DNA of 64,000 bases, from contig OZ345357.1 of NCBI GenBank assembly GCA_977006965.1, positions 930,001 through 994,000 of the forward strand, read 5' to 3'. A program made the position numbers and the translations under genes. Position 1 is the first letter of the stretch; every line of letters starts with the position of its first letter. Below are positions 50,908 through 62,803 of the stretch, piece after piece. Source of the DNA: Phymatolithon calcareum. Lineage: Eukaryota > Rhodophyta > Florideophyceae > Hapalidiales. Below the pieces are notes generated by a model, which searched no databases, had not been told where the DNA came from, and saw nothing but the letters and a program-made list of their open reading frames with translations.

Positions 50908-51780
50908 ATGACTTGGTCAACCGGAACGTGTTCCGTCATACTGCCAGGTCGAAGGATAAGACAACCGTTTGTTCTGGCGAACGAGGAAGTTCAAATAAGA
51001 CGCACGGCAGAATATCTCGGTACGACAATCAGCGAGAACGGAATACGTGACGACCGGCTCCTGGAGCGCTTCAAAAGCGCTGGCGCAAAAGTCTGGCTCA
51101 TGGGCACTCTGGGCATGACAAGGAAAGGATACAAGACAGAAAATTGCATCAGGCTTTTCAAAGCATTCATCAGGCCGGTATATGAGTACGCCGCGCATAT
51201 AACTCCTGACACAATCCGAGTATCGAGAGCAGAAGTGCAAGTCCAAAAGGATATCGCAACGATACTGTTTGGACAGTGGGCAGGGCGGCACTGGAGAAGA
51301 CTAATGAAGCTCTGCCAAATAGAACCATTGGAGTTCCGCCCACAGCACCTGCTCTCGAAGTTAACGCGAAGACTTAGGAAGGTTGTGGAGGAGAACCGCG
51401 ACGCGGGGGCGGAGCTGGAACTCGAGACGCTGGACCGCATGCGAAAATCGAGCACACTAGCCGATATCCAAGACAGGAGTGCCCTCCGACTAGCCTGGGA
51501 ACAACAAGAAGAACGCCGCGCTAGGAAAATTACATTTGCCAAGAATGGTCTACCGCACCAAGCAGTGAGACTGAAAGAAAGCAGGCATAGAATTCTCTGC
51601 GCAAGATGGTTTGTAGGTCAGTTTCCAAGAAATCCGCAGAAGTTAATAGAAGAAATGGGCAGTCAAGGAGCATGGGCAGTTAGAATACTGAAGAGCATCC
51701 TGAGGAAGCCAACATGGACACCCACAGAGGAGACCAACGTGGCCCGAGCCATCGACGCGATACTAAGTAATTCTGATTAA
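50908..51780 (+). pseudogene. LINE RT C-terminal region
   Basis: A 290-aa frame: AEYLGTTISENGIRDDRL, IRLFKAFIRPVYEYAAHI and a long basic tail (ARWFVGQFPRNPQKLIEE). Ends TAA 51780. No poly-A tail or target duplication was found. Confidence 0.75.
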
Positions 51781-51859
51781 GGAACCGAAATTTCAATTAT
51801 AGTAGAATGCTAAGAAATGTGCCGAATTTCTACCTTCTCAATAACTCCACTCAATTACG

Positions 51860-52200
51860 AGAAAGTGCCAACCTCTAAGATGAAGTTGCCAATCGATAGA
51901 TCGGATAGTTCTGAAGCTATTGGCACCATTTTCTTTTGAGGAAATTCACTACACGGCCACCGAAAGAGGGAAAAACTCACTACATGGCCATCTCTAGCCA
52001 AACCTACACCTCACCCCTAGCCAAGCGTACTATCATAACTCGCCCTCTAGCCAAAACTAGTAAAAACTGCTACTAATCTGTTTGTCAAAGCAATCTATGC
52101 GAAAGTAAAATTTATTGCGCGAGCTGCTCTATCGATTGCCAACTTCATCTTAGAGGTGGGCACTTTCTTGCTGCAGCCAGAGTACGCAAGAGAAAGGACG
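51860..52200. repeat. Inverted-repeat segment containing LINE-derived sequence
   Basis: 51860-51905 and 52121-52168 are inverted copies (GAAAGTGCCAACCTCTAAGATGAAG…). 52150-52196 is also the reverse complement of the LINE at 49243-49290 (CTTGCGTACTCTGGCTGCAG). Between them lies a MULE-TIR-like stretch (GAGGAAATTCACTACACGGCC). Confidence 0.5.
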
Positions 52201-52204
52201 CTAT

Positions 52205-52446
52205 ACTCATATTATGATAACCATCGTTTAGGCGAGTGAAAAGCAGTTCTCTTGCGGCCATGATCTGATGTGAAGGAAGCGAAAAGCAAAACAGTGCATC
52301 CCAGCGGGGCAAAAACGCAAGCAATTTGAACGCCAGCTATACTGTTAGAGTCTACTATATTCACTATCCCATGCACTGGGCCTCGGCGCTATCGGGATCG
52401 TAGCGGATTTGACAGTTTTCACCACCCCGTATTCCTGTGTCCCGAC
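52205..52446 (+). repeat. Dispersed repeat X, copy 2 left part
   Basis: Uninterrupted GTTTAGGCGAGTGAAAAGCAGTTCTCTTGCGG gives the empty site for gypsy-2. Ends GTGTCCCGAC at MITE-C. Confidence 0.7.
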
Positions 52447-52469
52447 CAGACATGTGTAAAAATATATTC

Positions 52470-53830
52470 GAGGAAATTCGCTGCATGGACCGAAAAAGGT
52501 GGCAAAATTCGCTAAATCGGCACCCTTGCAAAAACTACTACTCGTTATGATTTCAGCTAGACAGCCGCTTATCATTACACGTAATTAAGAGGATTTATTG
52601 AGAAGGTACCATGTGTCCCAACTTGAGGAAAGTCGGCACGTTTCTAATCGCATTATACTAGCATCGAGAGTTGTCAGTTATCTTATTCAGAATTGCATAA
52701 TATCACGTATCACGTCAATGGCTCGTGCCACTTCATTCTCTTCGGTAGGGGTCCATGTGGGCTTCTTCAGGGTTCTACTGAGTGTACCAATTGCCCATGC
52801 TCCTTGACTACCCAGATCTTCAATCAGCTTCCTTATTATTACACTACTAATCCGCTACGCAAAGTACTCTGCACCTCGTCGCATTCGACTGCTAAGCTAA
52901 CTCACAGCGCTCTCGCTCGAACCGTCTGAACTCATGGAGAAGATGGAGCTCGTGCTAAGGGGGGGTGACTGCCCTGGAGCAAACTTTGACGACGTTGTCA
53001 ACCTCGTAATCGCCCACAACACGTCTGTTGGCAAGGCACATCGACGGGCAAGTTCCTCACGCCTTGCTGCTACAAGAAGCACCAGGAAAAATCCTCTGAG
53101 CGGAGAAGCCGCTTGTGGAGCCAGAGGTCATCGAAAGTGACATGCTGAGGTTTGTTGTTAGCAGCCAAGTGACACCATTCCCTGTGGTAGTTAACAGCGA
53201 CTACCGCGCTACATACTCTTGCCGCACTTTGAAGAGCACCAGCGGCCATGTATCCACGTCGTCGCTGCACTTTTGTACTGTTCTAGACGCTTAGCGCAGC
53301 ATCGAGTCGCGTTCGACCCGTGAAACAAGACCTGGTGTGGGACCCATGGCTATTGATAACGTGGGCCTAGCAACACGAGGGCATCATCATTCGTGTTCCA
53401 CTCACTGGTTACCAGCTAGTACAGGATGATTTGGTTCCGTTTGACCTTGTCGCTAAGCTGGGCCGCAAGTGCAAGAGGCCCTACTTCCCGTCCGAAATGA
53501 GGTCCCGTCACGGCTCCTCGTGCGGAAACAACGGTCACTTCTCGCAGACATGCGCCAAGCCGAACATCCGCAATATTGTTGACGCGAAGCGAAAACACAT
53601 CGACAAAGCGGCTCAGTCCATGATAATTGACCTCACCGCCTGCGATGACGGAGATGCTACTTGCGACGAGGAGCTGAAGCATAGAGAGTTGAGCATGAAA
53701 TAAATATTATTTTTTTGATAAGTTTATTTCTATGGAGTGCTCTGTGTATCATAACGAGTAGTAGTTATTGCAAGGGGTGCCGATTTAGCGAATTTTGCCA
53801 CCTTTTTCGGTCCATGCAGCGAATTTCCTC
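52470..53830 (+). mobile_element. Mutator-like element MULE-2, 1361 bp
   Basis: TIRs of about 83 bp (GAGGAAATTCGCTGCATGG… at both ends, very few differences). Flanked by the 10-bp duplication AAATATATTC (52460-52469, 53831-53840). Contains remnants of a transposase C-terminus. Confidence 0.87.
53143..53703 (+). pseudogene. MULE-2 transposase C-terminal remnants
   Basis: A degenerate SWIM-like stretch (YSCRTLKSTSGHVSTSSLH) is followed by a 90-aa frame (53431-53703) with a zinc-knuckle core CGNNGHFSQTC. SWIM plus CCHC knuckle is the usual end of MuDR-type transposases. The DDE core is absent. Confidence 0.5.
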
Positions 53831-54336
53831 AAATATATTCGTATTTAAATTATTCGAGTAAATAATTTAATTTATTCATTTCTAGCTGCAGCTTTAACAA
53901 AATAAATTATTTGGTGCACTGTTCCCAGGCAAGTTATTTATTTATCCATCCTTCGTTCCATCTGAATTACTTAAAAATCATTCAACAGACTGGAGCACAG
54001 CAAATTTCCAACATCGAACATCTGTGAGCGCCTCTTTTCTAAGGCAGGGTTTGCACTAAGCGATAGACGGGGTCATATACTTCCAGCAAACTTCGAGGAG
54101 CAGGTCTTCCTGCATGTTAACACACATTTGTGGAGAGGACGTGAATCAAATCGTAAACTCCTCCGGTCAGTAAATAACTTATTCGTTTGGTAAAACGATG
54201 CAAGTTATTTATTTTTTATGCTCCTCAGAATAACTTATTTATTCTCTTGTATGGTGACATGGGAATAACTTATTTCAGGATGATCATCTCAGTAGAATAA
54301 ATAAAAAATATATTTTTACACATGTCTGGTCCCGAT

Positions 54337-54480
54337 TGTTACATGGATTCTTAGTTAAAAGCCCCACAGACTTCCGAAGATATGAGCAAGGATTCCCTTG
54401 ATGCTACCTACCTTTGTGCAGCTCACGAAACGCCCACCAGAATGGTGGACGTGAAAACTCAGGATTCAAAACAATGCTGC
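54337..54480 (+). repeat. Dispersed repeat X, copy 2 right part
   Basis: TGTTACATGGATTCTTAGTT, then AAAGCCCCACAGACTTCCGA and GCTACCTACCTTTGTGCAGC, as in 37615-37735 and 43650. Confidence 0.65.
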
Positions 54481-56631
54481 CGCGTCTGACCCAGCGCATC
54501 TGAAGAGCTCCATCCGGAGTTCGACCTGGTCCAACCCTGTACTTCCGCTTCCCTCAACTAACCTACGAGAACAAAGGGTAAGGGAGGGTGAGAGAATAGA
54601 AGGAATGGTCTCTAGATGTGGTTGAGCGAACGGAGGCAGATGTTCCACGGAAGAACCATGGTTTGGTCACAAGGGTTTCGCTTACTCGCAGTATGACTGG
54701 ACCACGAGATTCGCTAAGAACCCCATGGACAAAATAAAACGCACACCGGAACTTTGTTCGGAAATTTTGAATCCTTTTGGGATTTCTCATAGCATTGCAC
54801 CTTCCCGCCCAAAAGATTGGTCACCAAGCGTCATCAGCATCCTTTGTGAAGGTGATATCGAAACCAACACTGGACTAAAGTCGTTCGCCTTCTTTAGTAA
54901 ACAGGAGTCGTCAGAGCAGGCCTGCGGTAAACGAATAGTTGATCGAGTTTGCCGTCAACTATCGATCAACTCGATCAAGTAGTGGTTGATCTTCTTCTGC
55001 GACAGGGACGCATTCATCAGGCACACAGTTCGAAAAATCAACTTTTGTTTACAAGATCTTCTCTGTCAGTGGCATCGTTAAAGACTTCGATCCCTTCTCC
55101 GAAGGAAGGTATGTGAAGAACAAGATGGTATGCACAGTAGGTTTTAAATATGAGGAAAACGTCTAACTGAGGGCAACAGTGTGTAAGTTTGGAAGCTAAT
55201 CAATGGATCGGATTGCTTTCCGGACTTTGCTGACTACCACAAAGGCGATAAAATATTCGGAATGCCGGTGAAAAGTGTGGAGATAACAAAGCTGCAACGA
55301 CAGTCCTGAGACAGAGGGCCCAGATCACTAAGCTTCTCAATATCTCGAGACATGCCTGTTGACAAACCTAGCAGCAAGACATACGAATGGCTTCACGAGT
55401 AGCAAGGAGAGAACCTAAAAGGCTCTTCGAGCTACCTTTCCGTTTCAATAAACCAGAACAAGTTATTGCTTAAACAACAGGTTATTGGACTGCATGCCTA
55501 GCTCACAGGAGATACAAATCCAGGAGACTTTTTCGGATTCGAATTACGACAAGCAAGCGCAAGTATGATCAAGCGAGAGATATAGAATCTACAGCAATAG
55601 AGAGAGCGAAGAGTTTGGATACGCTTCGAAGAATGAAGTCCTTGGCGAACGGGGATAAGGCACAAGTGCGACGAAATTAAAATAAGTAAAAAGTAAAGGG
55701 GATATTTGATGATTTTATTTTGAGAGCTCCCAAAGCCTCACCTTGAAGTAACGGCGCAGCTCTTGCAATATTCTCTAAGCTAAAGTCCTCTTGCTACCCA
55801 ACACGTTCTTTATTCGTAATTCTCTCCCAACAAGAGCTCCTGTGAGTCTCTTGCACTCAAACTCAACTTCTGTACTCATCTTCGACGACGCTAGAGTACG
55901 TTGTAAGGCGACTAGTTCGATCACTGCGGTATAAAAAGTAAAGTGGTACGCGTGACCATCATGTGTGCCGTTTATGGAGTGTCAAAGGCAATGTGTATTT
56001 CTGTGAAAGACAGTGCAGTCCATATTGGTACACGAGGCGATGCAGAGAAAGAGAGATTCTCTCCTTTCCGGAATACACTGCAGCCACAGTGCAGAGGAAC
56101 ACAATTACTCTCTCTACGAGACAGCTCGTAGACAATGCATGCCATGACGAAAGGCCACATGATTTGCACGTGGTCTTGTGCGGCAAATTTGTTAGGTCAG
56201 TTCACCATACGGCTGTTGCGACGCTCGACAACGTCAGTGCAGAGGGATCGTGTGGGTAATTGAAACCAGAGTTTGATGCGCAGATTATCTTGTTAATTTG
56301 ATTTGCTCTGAGACCCGGTGACAAACCTGGGAAAGAATGACAATTCAGACACGAGAAAGGAATACAGTCACATTAAAGGATCATCCAAATGATGGATGAA
56401 TTGCGTCATGGGCGCACGCTTGAGACGCTTCATGGAGGTGTGAAGCACCTGTACAGGGAAAGAATAATATGAGCGTAAAAGCGGTTGGGATTGTATGCAT
56501 ACAGAATAAAAGCAATTTGGAATACGAAACGAGGGTAGAGAGATTCCCGAATCAGAGGAAACATCGAACGAGACATCCAATCTCGCAAACAAGGTCCTGG
56601 TACACGTTCCGGAGGTTACATAGCCGACACG
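54481..56631. other. Unassigned
   Basis: No supported gene. Short ORFs at 54725-54982 and 55963-56259 show no recognisable domain. Confidence 0.4.
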
Positions 56632-56713
56632 CAAACCGTACAACGCCTAAAGAAGGCAAGGACCGTCGTATATATACGACGGTCTTTGCCTTCTTTAGGC
56701 GTTGTACGGTTTG
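56632..56713. repeat. 82-bp near-perfect palindrome with no loop
   Basis: Arms 56632-56672 and 56673-56713 pair with one mismatch, centred on GTATATATAC. It could extrude a cruciform or be transcribed into a long hairpin. Confidence 0.9.
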
Positions 56714-56982
56714 AGTTGTGCGCTCTGGGAGTGTTAAAGAAAGTACTTACCGTCCTGAAATGAATACAGATACACAAGGCATTAATACAGCTGCGCTGGG
56801 AGTACGCAATGCACCTAACACTGTGGACACAAAACGTACAGGATGCCTCAACGAAGTAGAGCAAACGTTCTTCAGCCAAGTTTTGGGCCATCAGCTCGAG
56901 GGAGGACTGAAAGACCCCGCCTCTTGTGCATGTATCGGAAACAATCTGCCAGACAATGACGGGAAATCTTGGCTTTCAAAAT

Positions 56983-57550
56983 GCTAGAATGGTCAAAAGC
57001 GAGAAAACGGGCCTACGTCAACGAACCTCTGGAATGCAAGAACATGCAAGAGTGGCATTTTGCAAAGAAAGACATCATCGCTATGGAGAATAGGGAACTG
57101 TTTGAAGAAGCGGTGAAGCGTGTCCAAACAAAGCAGTCTACGTAAACGCTTCGGGCGAAATTTCTGACAATGAAAGTTGATTGCCTCGAGTCCAAGAGAA
57201 AGAGGAAGATCCCGTATGATGGGACAAGAGAATTTCCAGAAAACCCCAAGTTTCCAACGTGAGGCACAGCCAATTTGCGCTTCAGTACACCTGTGACAGA
57301 TTCCCACAGGTGCCCAAAACAAGCAGGACCAAAAATTCTGAAACAGAGCTCGACAGCATATGGCGACTCTGGAACGCACACTTTCAGGATACGACCTGGA
57401 AGGAGAAAACAGACTGGACACAGAAAACGTTCTGGAGGAGCTTTTTCTATTCAGCAAGACCCTCATAGAGTGCATGCAGAACGAAGAAGGCCTACATTTA
57501 AGCCCAGGTACTAATAGTGGAGCCACGACTAATCAGGAGTTCCGCAAATG
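56983..57550 (+). pseudogene. Coding-like stretch, unknown
   Basis: ATG 56983 opens a 53-codon frame (EWSKARKRAYVNEPLECKNM…ELFEEAVKRVQTKQ). After stops a second frame (57360-57551, LEGENRLDTENVLEELFLFS) looks similar in style. Helical, charged, no domain recognised. Confidence 0.25.
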
Positions 57551-57594
57551 AGTTAGGATTATTTGAGATCCTACGTTTTTCTGTCCGCTCTTCT

Positions 57595-57685
57595 CGCGGT
57601 GCGCTTTTGTGAGCTGCGAAAAGGTAGGTAGCAACTGAGGAAGCCTTTCCCATATCTTCGGAGGCCTGGGGTGCATTTATTAAAA
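57595..57685 (-). repeat. Dispersed repeat X, inverted fragment
   Basis: The reverse complement (CCTCCGAAGATATGGGAAAGGCTTCCTC…GCTACCTACC) matches the X segment at 37630-37680. Confidence 0.55.
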
Positions 57686-57689
57686 TCGA

Positions 57690-59359
57690 CTTGAATTAAA
57701 AAAAGTAATTTGAACGATGATAGAGAGTTGATCAAGATGATTCGAAACAGATCCCAGGATGTCCCCTACAGCACTTATCAAGAACATTGCTGTGGTTACT
57801 CATTTCAAGTAGAAAATATTCTTTTGCGAGCAAGGCCACAGCACTGCAAGACAACCTGCGAGAGTAAAGGTGTGGTTTTCCAACAAAACTAATACTGGGG
57901 CAGGTCCAAACGGTGCGCGCGGCAAGCCCATCAACGAGTTCGAATATCCAGAAAGTACACGTTCAAAAGCCGGAAAAATTATTTTCGCTGTGTCAGATTC
58001 ATTCATTTTCACGGAATTGTATCCAGAACAAATCAATATATTTATGGCAAATCAGGGAGAGCTGTCCAGATCTCTGTTTCGACATACTGTAGTGATCGGT
58101 TGAAAGTTGCCGAGCGAAAGTCGCAGAGTATTGCATCCGGCACATAGCGCAAGCATGCTCGATCGCTTCATTGTCATGGAATTGCGCGTGATTTAATCGG
58201 TTTGAAGGCACGAAAATCAGGAGGCGGTAAGAAAGGCTCTGAAACTATGCAGGGCACTGACTCGGCCGAATGCGGGTCCTGCGTCGACTAAAACCTCCAG
58301 AGATGAGATGAGAAGAAGGCATCAAGCAGAAAGATTTCCATGCGCCTGCTACGGCATAAGAAGCGCCTCGAAGAGACAGAAGAGTATTCTGGTGGAGAGA
58401 ATGACAAAGTGAAAGCAACAAAGGACGTACAGTGTCTCAGGGAATTTGACGAATTGAGCAAAGCCTTTCAAAAAGCCGAACGGGAAAAAGGGAAATAGTC
58501 GAAGTATGACATAGGAAGAAAATATGAGATCAGTGACGATTCCAATTGAATAGACCAAACGACCAGGGATCCTCTGCTTAAGGCTAAGATACCTGAGGCT
58601 GACATTAAATGTTTTAATAGAGTGCCATTATGACAAAAATCATTAGAGTACTTTTGTATCACAGCCGCTGGTTGCGCTCCAACGCAATTTATCATCATTG
58701 CAAATGAGCCTTGATGTGGAAGTTGAGTGCAAACGACTCACATGTGCACTTGTTAGTATAGTAATACGAATCAAGAAGGTCATGAGTGACCGGACTACTA
58801 CAATAGAAAACCGTTCGAAAAGCGAGTCCTGTTACTCCTATGTGAGGCGCTGGGAGGTTTATTTAAAACTAAATCAATGCATATTCCCTACACAAGAAAA
58901 AGACACAGAGTGATGTCACCAGCTACCGTCCTATATCCGTGCTATCATATGCACGGAAGATAACACAGAAGCGCTCGAAATGTACGTGCCCGAGTAGACC
59001 AATTTTCACTAACGTCAAAGTGGCTACCGTGCTGCGCGTTCAACAGAGACCCCCAAAGCTCCGTCTACGTCGTGCCATAACTAAGAAGCATCATGGCGCC
59101 CCGAGATGGCTTGGATCTATACTTGTGGACTGTCCGGCTAGTAGGGATTGGCACCCAATGAGAGCATGTATAAATAATGTCTGTAATCATCATCCCTAAG
59201 CAATCGATTCAGCGACCAATCAGGGGCAGACTGGCTCCTCTTCGCTTCGCTACGTAGTATATAGGTAGAATCTGTATCCGCCAAAGCAAACAGGTGGAGA
59301 ACTGCGGTGTACAAGTCGTACTGTCTGGTGCTGTCGCCTTCAACCGCGACCGCCCGGTA
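57690..59359. other. Mostly unassigned; one LINE scrap
   Basis: Near 58915-58965 a frame reads SDVTSYRPISVLSYARKI, like the RT segment at 50340. No other feature is supported. Confidence 0.4.
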
Positions 59360-59367
59360 GGACCGTT

Positions 59368-59663
59368 CAAAGCATTGGAATTATTTATTTATTTTTATTC
59401 TTTTCTCGAACGCAGAAGCAATAAATTATTGTATTCAAGTTCAGTGAGGTATAAATAACTGGTTATTCCCCGAATTATTGGATCATTCTTGCTACTTTCT
59501 GTCGCGATAGAATAACCGGATCGAAAAAATGAGGAGTCCGATACAATAATTGTCGCAACCACGACGATCTCAATAAATACAATAAATATGCGAGACTCAG
59601 GAATAAATTATTGGAACAATAATTTAAATAATTACAATAGCAATTATTTTTTCCAATGCTTTG
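59368..59663. repeat. MITE-B (MITE-A family), 296 bp
   Basis: CAAAGCATTGGAA … CCAATGCTTTG, flanked by a perfect 8-bp duplication GGACCGTT (59360-59367, 59664-59671). It shares blocks with 46002-46506 but lacks its middle. Eight bp points to the hAT superfamily. Confidence 0.9.
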
Positions 59664-59671
59664 GGACCGTT

Positions 59672-60110
59672 GCCTCGATCCACACCCCCATTTCCGTCAT
59701 CAACCCCGTGATGAAGTGCGCGGGCGTGTGCTCTAAACACCTCACGTGCGACGCGTCGCTGATGTTTCTCGCAACTGTGCATCTTCCGTTTCGCTGTACT
59801 TTCCCTTTCTCCGTATCTAACGGGCGTCGCCAGGTAGAGCGCCCGAGCGCCAAAGAGCGAGCTCGTGCCCACTGACGCCGTCGGACTGACGAGCGCGCGA
59901 AGGCCAATGCCCTGGAAGCTGCGCTTTTGTGCTCCCGGTAGGTGCCGGTATTCGTCGGAAACCGTTTACTCCCGCGCGATCATATCGCCGCTACGCCGAG
60001 GGGCTGACAGCCCCAAGTCGGCATCGCCCAGCAGATGTGAACGCATTCGTGCGTACATCCGTTGCGAACTACTAAGCTCTGCCTCTCACTTTGCACTCAT
60101 GTATTATCAA
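59672..60110 (-). other. GC-rich, coding-like stretch
   Basis: More GC-rich than its surroundings. A minus-strand frame (ARNISDASHVRCLEHTPAHF … MTEMGVWIEATVP) reaches the MITE-B border and would end a few codons beyond it. Possibly a host exon; not recognised. Confidence 0.25.
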
Positions 60111-61676
60111 TGATATGATCAAACTCATCTGGGTTAGATATACCAGCAGGTACACAGGTTCAGCATTGTTCGTAAATGAAGTACCCGATATAGATTTAGC
60201 CAAACTTTATCAAGTGAGCGAGATGGCGTAGTCCAATATCAGCCTGATTACAAGCGAAGCCAAGCTTTCCGATCGCGGAGATGACTGAGATGATATCAGC
60301 GATTTTCGTCCTAGATACACAGCCAGAAGCAGGATTTTTGGAGGATAATCGGTTCCACGATTGTAGTGCCCAAATGGTCTTTGAATCGATAGCTGTGTCC
60401 ACGACGAGTGGAACAGACCATCTCCAGCGTTCGGTATTAGCCGCACTTGCTCGTGCTAGAATTCTTGATTGGTTTTAGTTTTCTTCATGATGCTTGGGTT
60501 CCTTCTCCGTGAGGAACTCCAAGAAGGATTTATATCTTTTCTGTTGCTCTGATTTCGTCACCCAACCTGGGTAAACACTTGTGTTCCTAGTGAACACGAA
60601 AGAGAACTCTCACGAAATCAGTCTAATGAATATTACTGCAATAAACGCAATAAATGTTGCGTGTCTCGAACAATTGATGACTGCAGTTGTAGTCCAAGTA
60701 GAATATCAAGGACTCGGATTGTAGACACGCAATATTGCAGGGGTGTAATGAACGACATTATCACCATCGACCTGGGAGCTCTATAACGGCTCCTTGTGAT
60801 CTTTCCACCGACACTGACAACACAGTATCGTGAACGACTCTTCCAAGAGGAACAAACGGATTTATCGCAGACGTAGACTAACACTCAACGTAATATCAGT
60901 CTAACGTCGGTTAGTGCCCCCCTTTTTGCAGGGTGTGCAATCGCTCGCCCCCGCCATATTTAAGCGGCGATTCTGATCGCATCTTAGACAGAGGCATCGC
61001 AGCACAGAGACATCACCCCTTTTCAAGATAAACTCTAGAGTACCCGGCGGTGAAAGTGACGATGCCATTTCGATGGCCGGTATAGCGTGGTTCAGGGTCG
61101 TCAGCTCGTTGCCGCTATTGCGATCGTGTGTAGCCTTGTCGGCGCGCAATCTTTGCGGTGAAAAATGATCAATTTACTCCTGCTTCGTCCTCCCCCCCTC
61201 CTATCTCTCTGGGCGGAAACACTTATGTCTAAACGCACACTAACTCTTCAAACTCTAAAGGTCTCGAGTGAGGAGCATACGAACTCCTGCGATGACACGA
61301 ACGCATGAAATGCAGATAAATCAATGTGACTAAATAAAAGGGATTGGGATTGCTTTTGTACTCTTGGCATTGAATGGGCTTGCCGTGGATAGACGATTCG
61401 ATGGCGCTCGCAATGTGCTGCATACGCGATGACCGCGTGGATCGCTGGACTCGATCTTGAATCATTGCTTCATAGCTCAGTACTGATTTGATGCACATGA
61501 ATAGTTGGAGCGGGACAGTCGCAAGACGTCTTATATCGTCTGGGAAAACTTCGCCGTTAGAGCATCATGCATTCTCCAAACTCCAACCCTTATCGTTTCA
61601 CTCCCAGTGATTACAGAAATTTCTTTCCTGCAGGAGCATGTCTGAGTGATAAGAGGAAAATCGTTCAAGTTTTGAT
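60111..61676. other. Unassigned; 5' LTR of gypsy-3 expected here
   Basis: Short ORFs only. The LTR could not be delimited because the 3' copy lies outside the window. Confidence 0.3.
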
Positions 61677-61682
61677 TTGGAT

Positions 61683-62254
61683 ATGGACGACCATCGAACC
61701 ATGGAAAGTGGAAGTAAATCATCGGCGCAACCTACCGATCGGCAACCAACCGATGCACTATTCCAACCCGTGAGCCATCCGATTTTACGGAGTCTCGACC
61801 CAAGAGTTGTGACAGGGTTTTTGAAGGAGATGAAACGGTACGAAGATGAGGTCAACGAGAAGAAGAAGGAAGTCCCGTCGATGACGGTAGCATCTTACAA
61901 GGTGTCAATCGATAGGAGCATTCTCGAGTCAATGTTCTTCCTAGGGAAGTTCAATGACATATCAAGAGCTAAAACAGCTGGAGCTCTGACATCAAACGAT
62001 ATTCAAAAATTTATTGAAGGTTTGATGCAGAAGAATGAAGACGAACAGGTACACCCGGAAATCATAGAGAAGGCGCTAAACAACCTTCGAATGCCAATGC
62101 ACGTCGTGCAAGCGGAGGCAAGGATTCTGGAGTTTGCTACAAATTTCTTCTCAAGATTAGAAGAAGCTGTGTAACCGAACTTCAAGCAAAATAATCCGAA
62201 GAAAACCATAGCGCTCATGCAGGATAAGGTTTTCCCAACAAATTTGAAGGGGTA
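61683..62254 (+). pseudogene. gypsy-3 gag, N-terminal part
   Basis: ATG 61683; ALFQPVSHPILRSLDPRVVT aligns with gypsy-2 gag. In-frame TAA at 62172, then coding-like sequence continues (PNFKQNNPKKTIALMQDKVF) until one base shifts the frame near 62252. Confidence 0.7.
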
Positions 62255-62803
62255 ATGCAAAGGCACCTCGAATATCAGCAAGGATTGAAGGAGGACCTCA
62301 GAGCCTATATCAATTTGTTGTGCAAGGAAGCTGAAATATCCCAAAGGGCAGAAGGTATGCACCCTAAGGGCACAACCTCAACACCGAAGAAGACAGAACC
62401 ATCTGGATCCCAAGTGGACACGAAACCAAAGAAATGGATTCCAGTATGTCTTAATCCTCCATGTAAGGCCAAAGGAAAAAGGCACTTTCTATGCGACTGC
62501 GAAGATTGCGAGGAAGACGAGAAGAAACGGCTACTGGAGAAACACAAAAAGAAGAAAAAGACCAAGAAAGGCGCGAAGAAATTGTCGAACCGAAACAGCG
62601 ACGCGTATCCAACAAATACCACACTCATCAAGGCAAGATTCGGGGGAGTAGAGTCAAGAATGAGATGCGCGGATGCGGGCTCAGATATCAATCTGATGCC
62701 TCCGGTCCTTTACGCAACGTTAATGGAAACCGGGGCCCGAATTGAAACAAAGACGTTCCAAAATGAACGCAAATATGGATTGGCAGCAGCAACCAATTCA
62801 TAG
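62255..62803 (+). pseudogene. gypsy-3 gag C-terminus and protease start
   Basis: HLEYQQGLKEDLRAYINLLC, a Cys/His cluster (CLNPPCKAKGKRHFLCDC), a lysine-rich stretch and CADAGSDINLMPP, the protease active-site region with D-A-G-S in place of D-T-G-A. Ends at TAG 62801-62803, inside the protease. Confidence 0.7.

Larger units (their letters stand above)
52447..54328. repeat. MITE-C, carrying MULE-2
   Basis: Termini CAGACATGTGTAAAAATATATT and its inverse. Flanks GTCCCGAC (52439-52446) and GTCCCGAT (54329-54336) form an 8-bp duplication with one change. Without MULE-2 and one of its target copies it is about 510 bp. AT-rich with AATAACTTATTTATT motifs. Confidence 0.8.

Noticed and set aside
57013-57526. 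Long minus-strand ORFs
   Set aside because: They overlap a plus-strand stretch with more protein-like composition; treated as shadows.
62801-62803. Programmed readthrough at TAG
   Set aside because: The stop is inside the protease and the next bases do not resemble known readthrough contexts; kept only as an open question.
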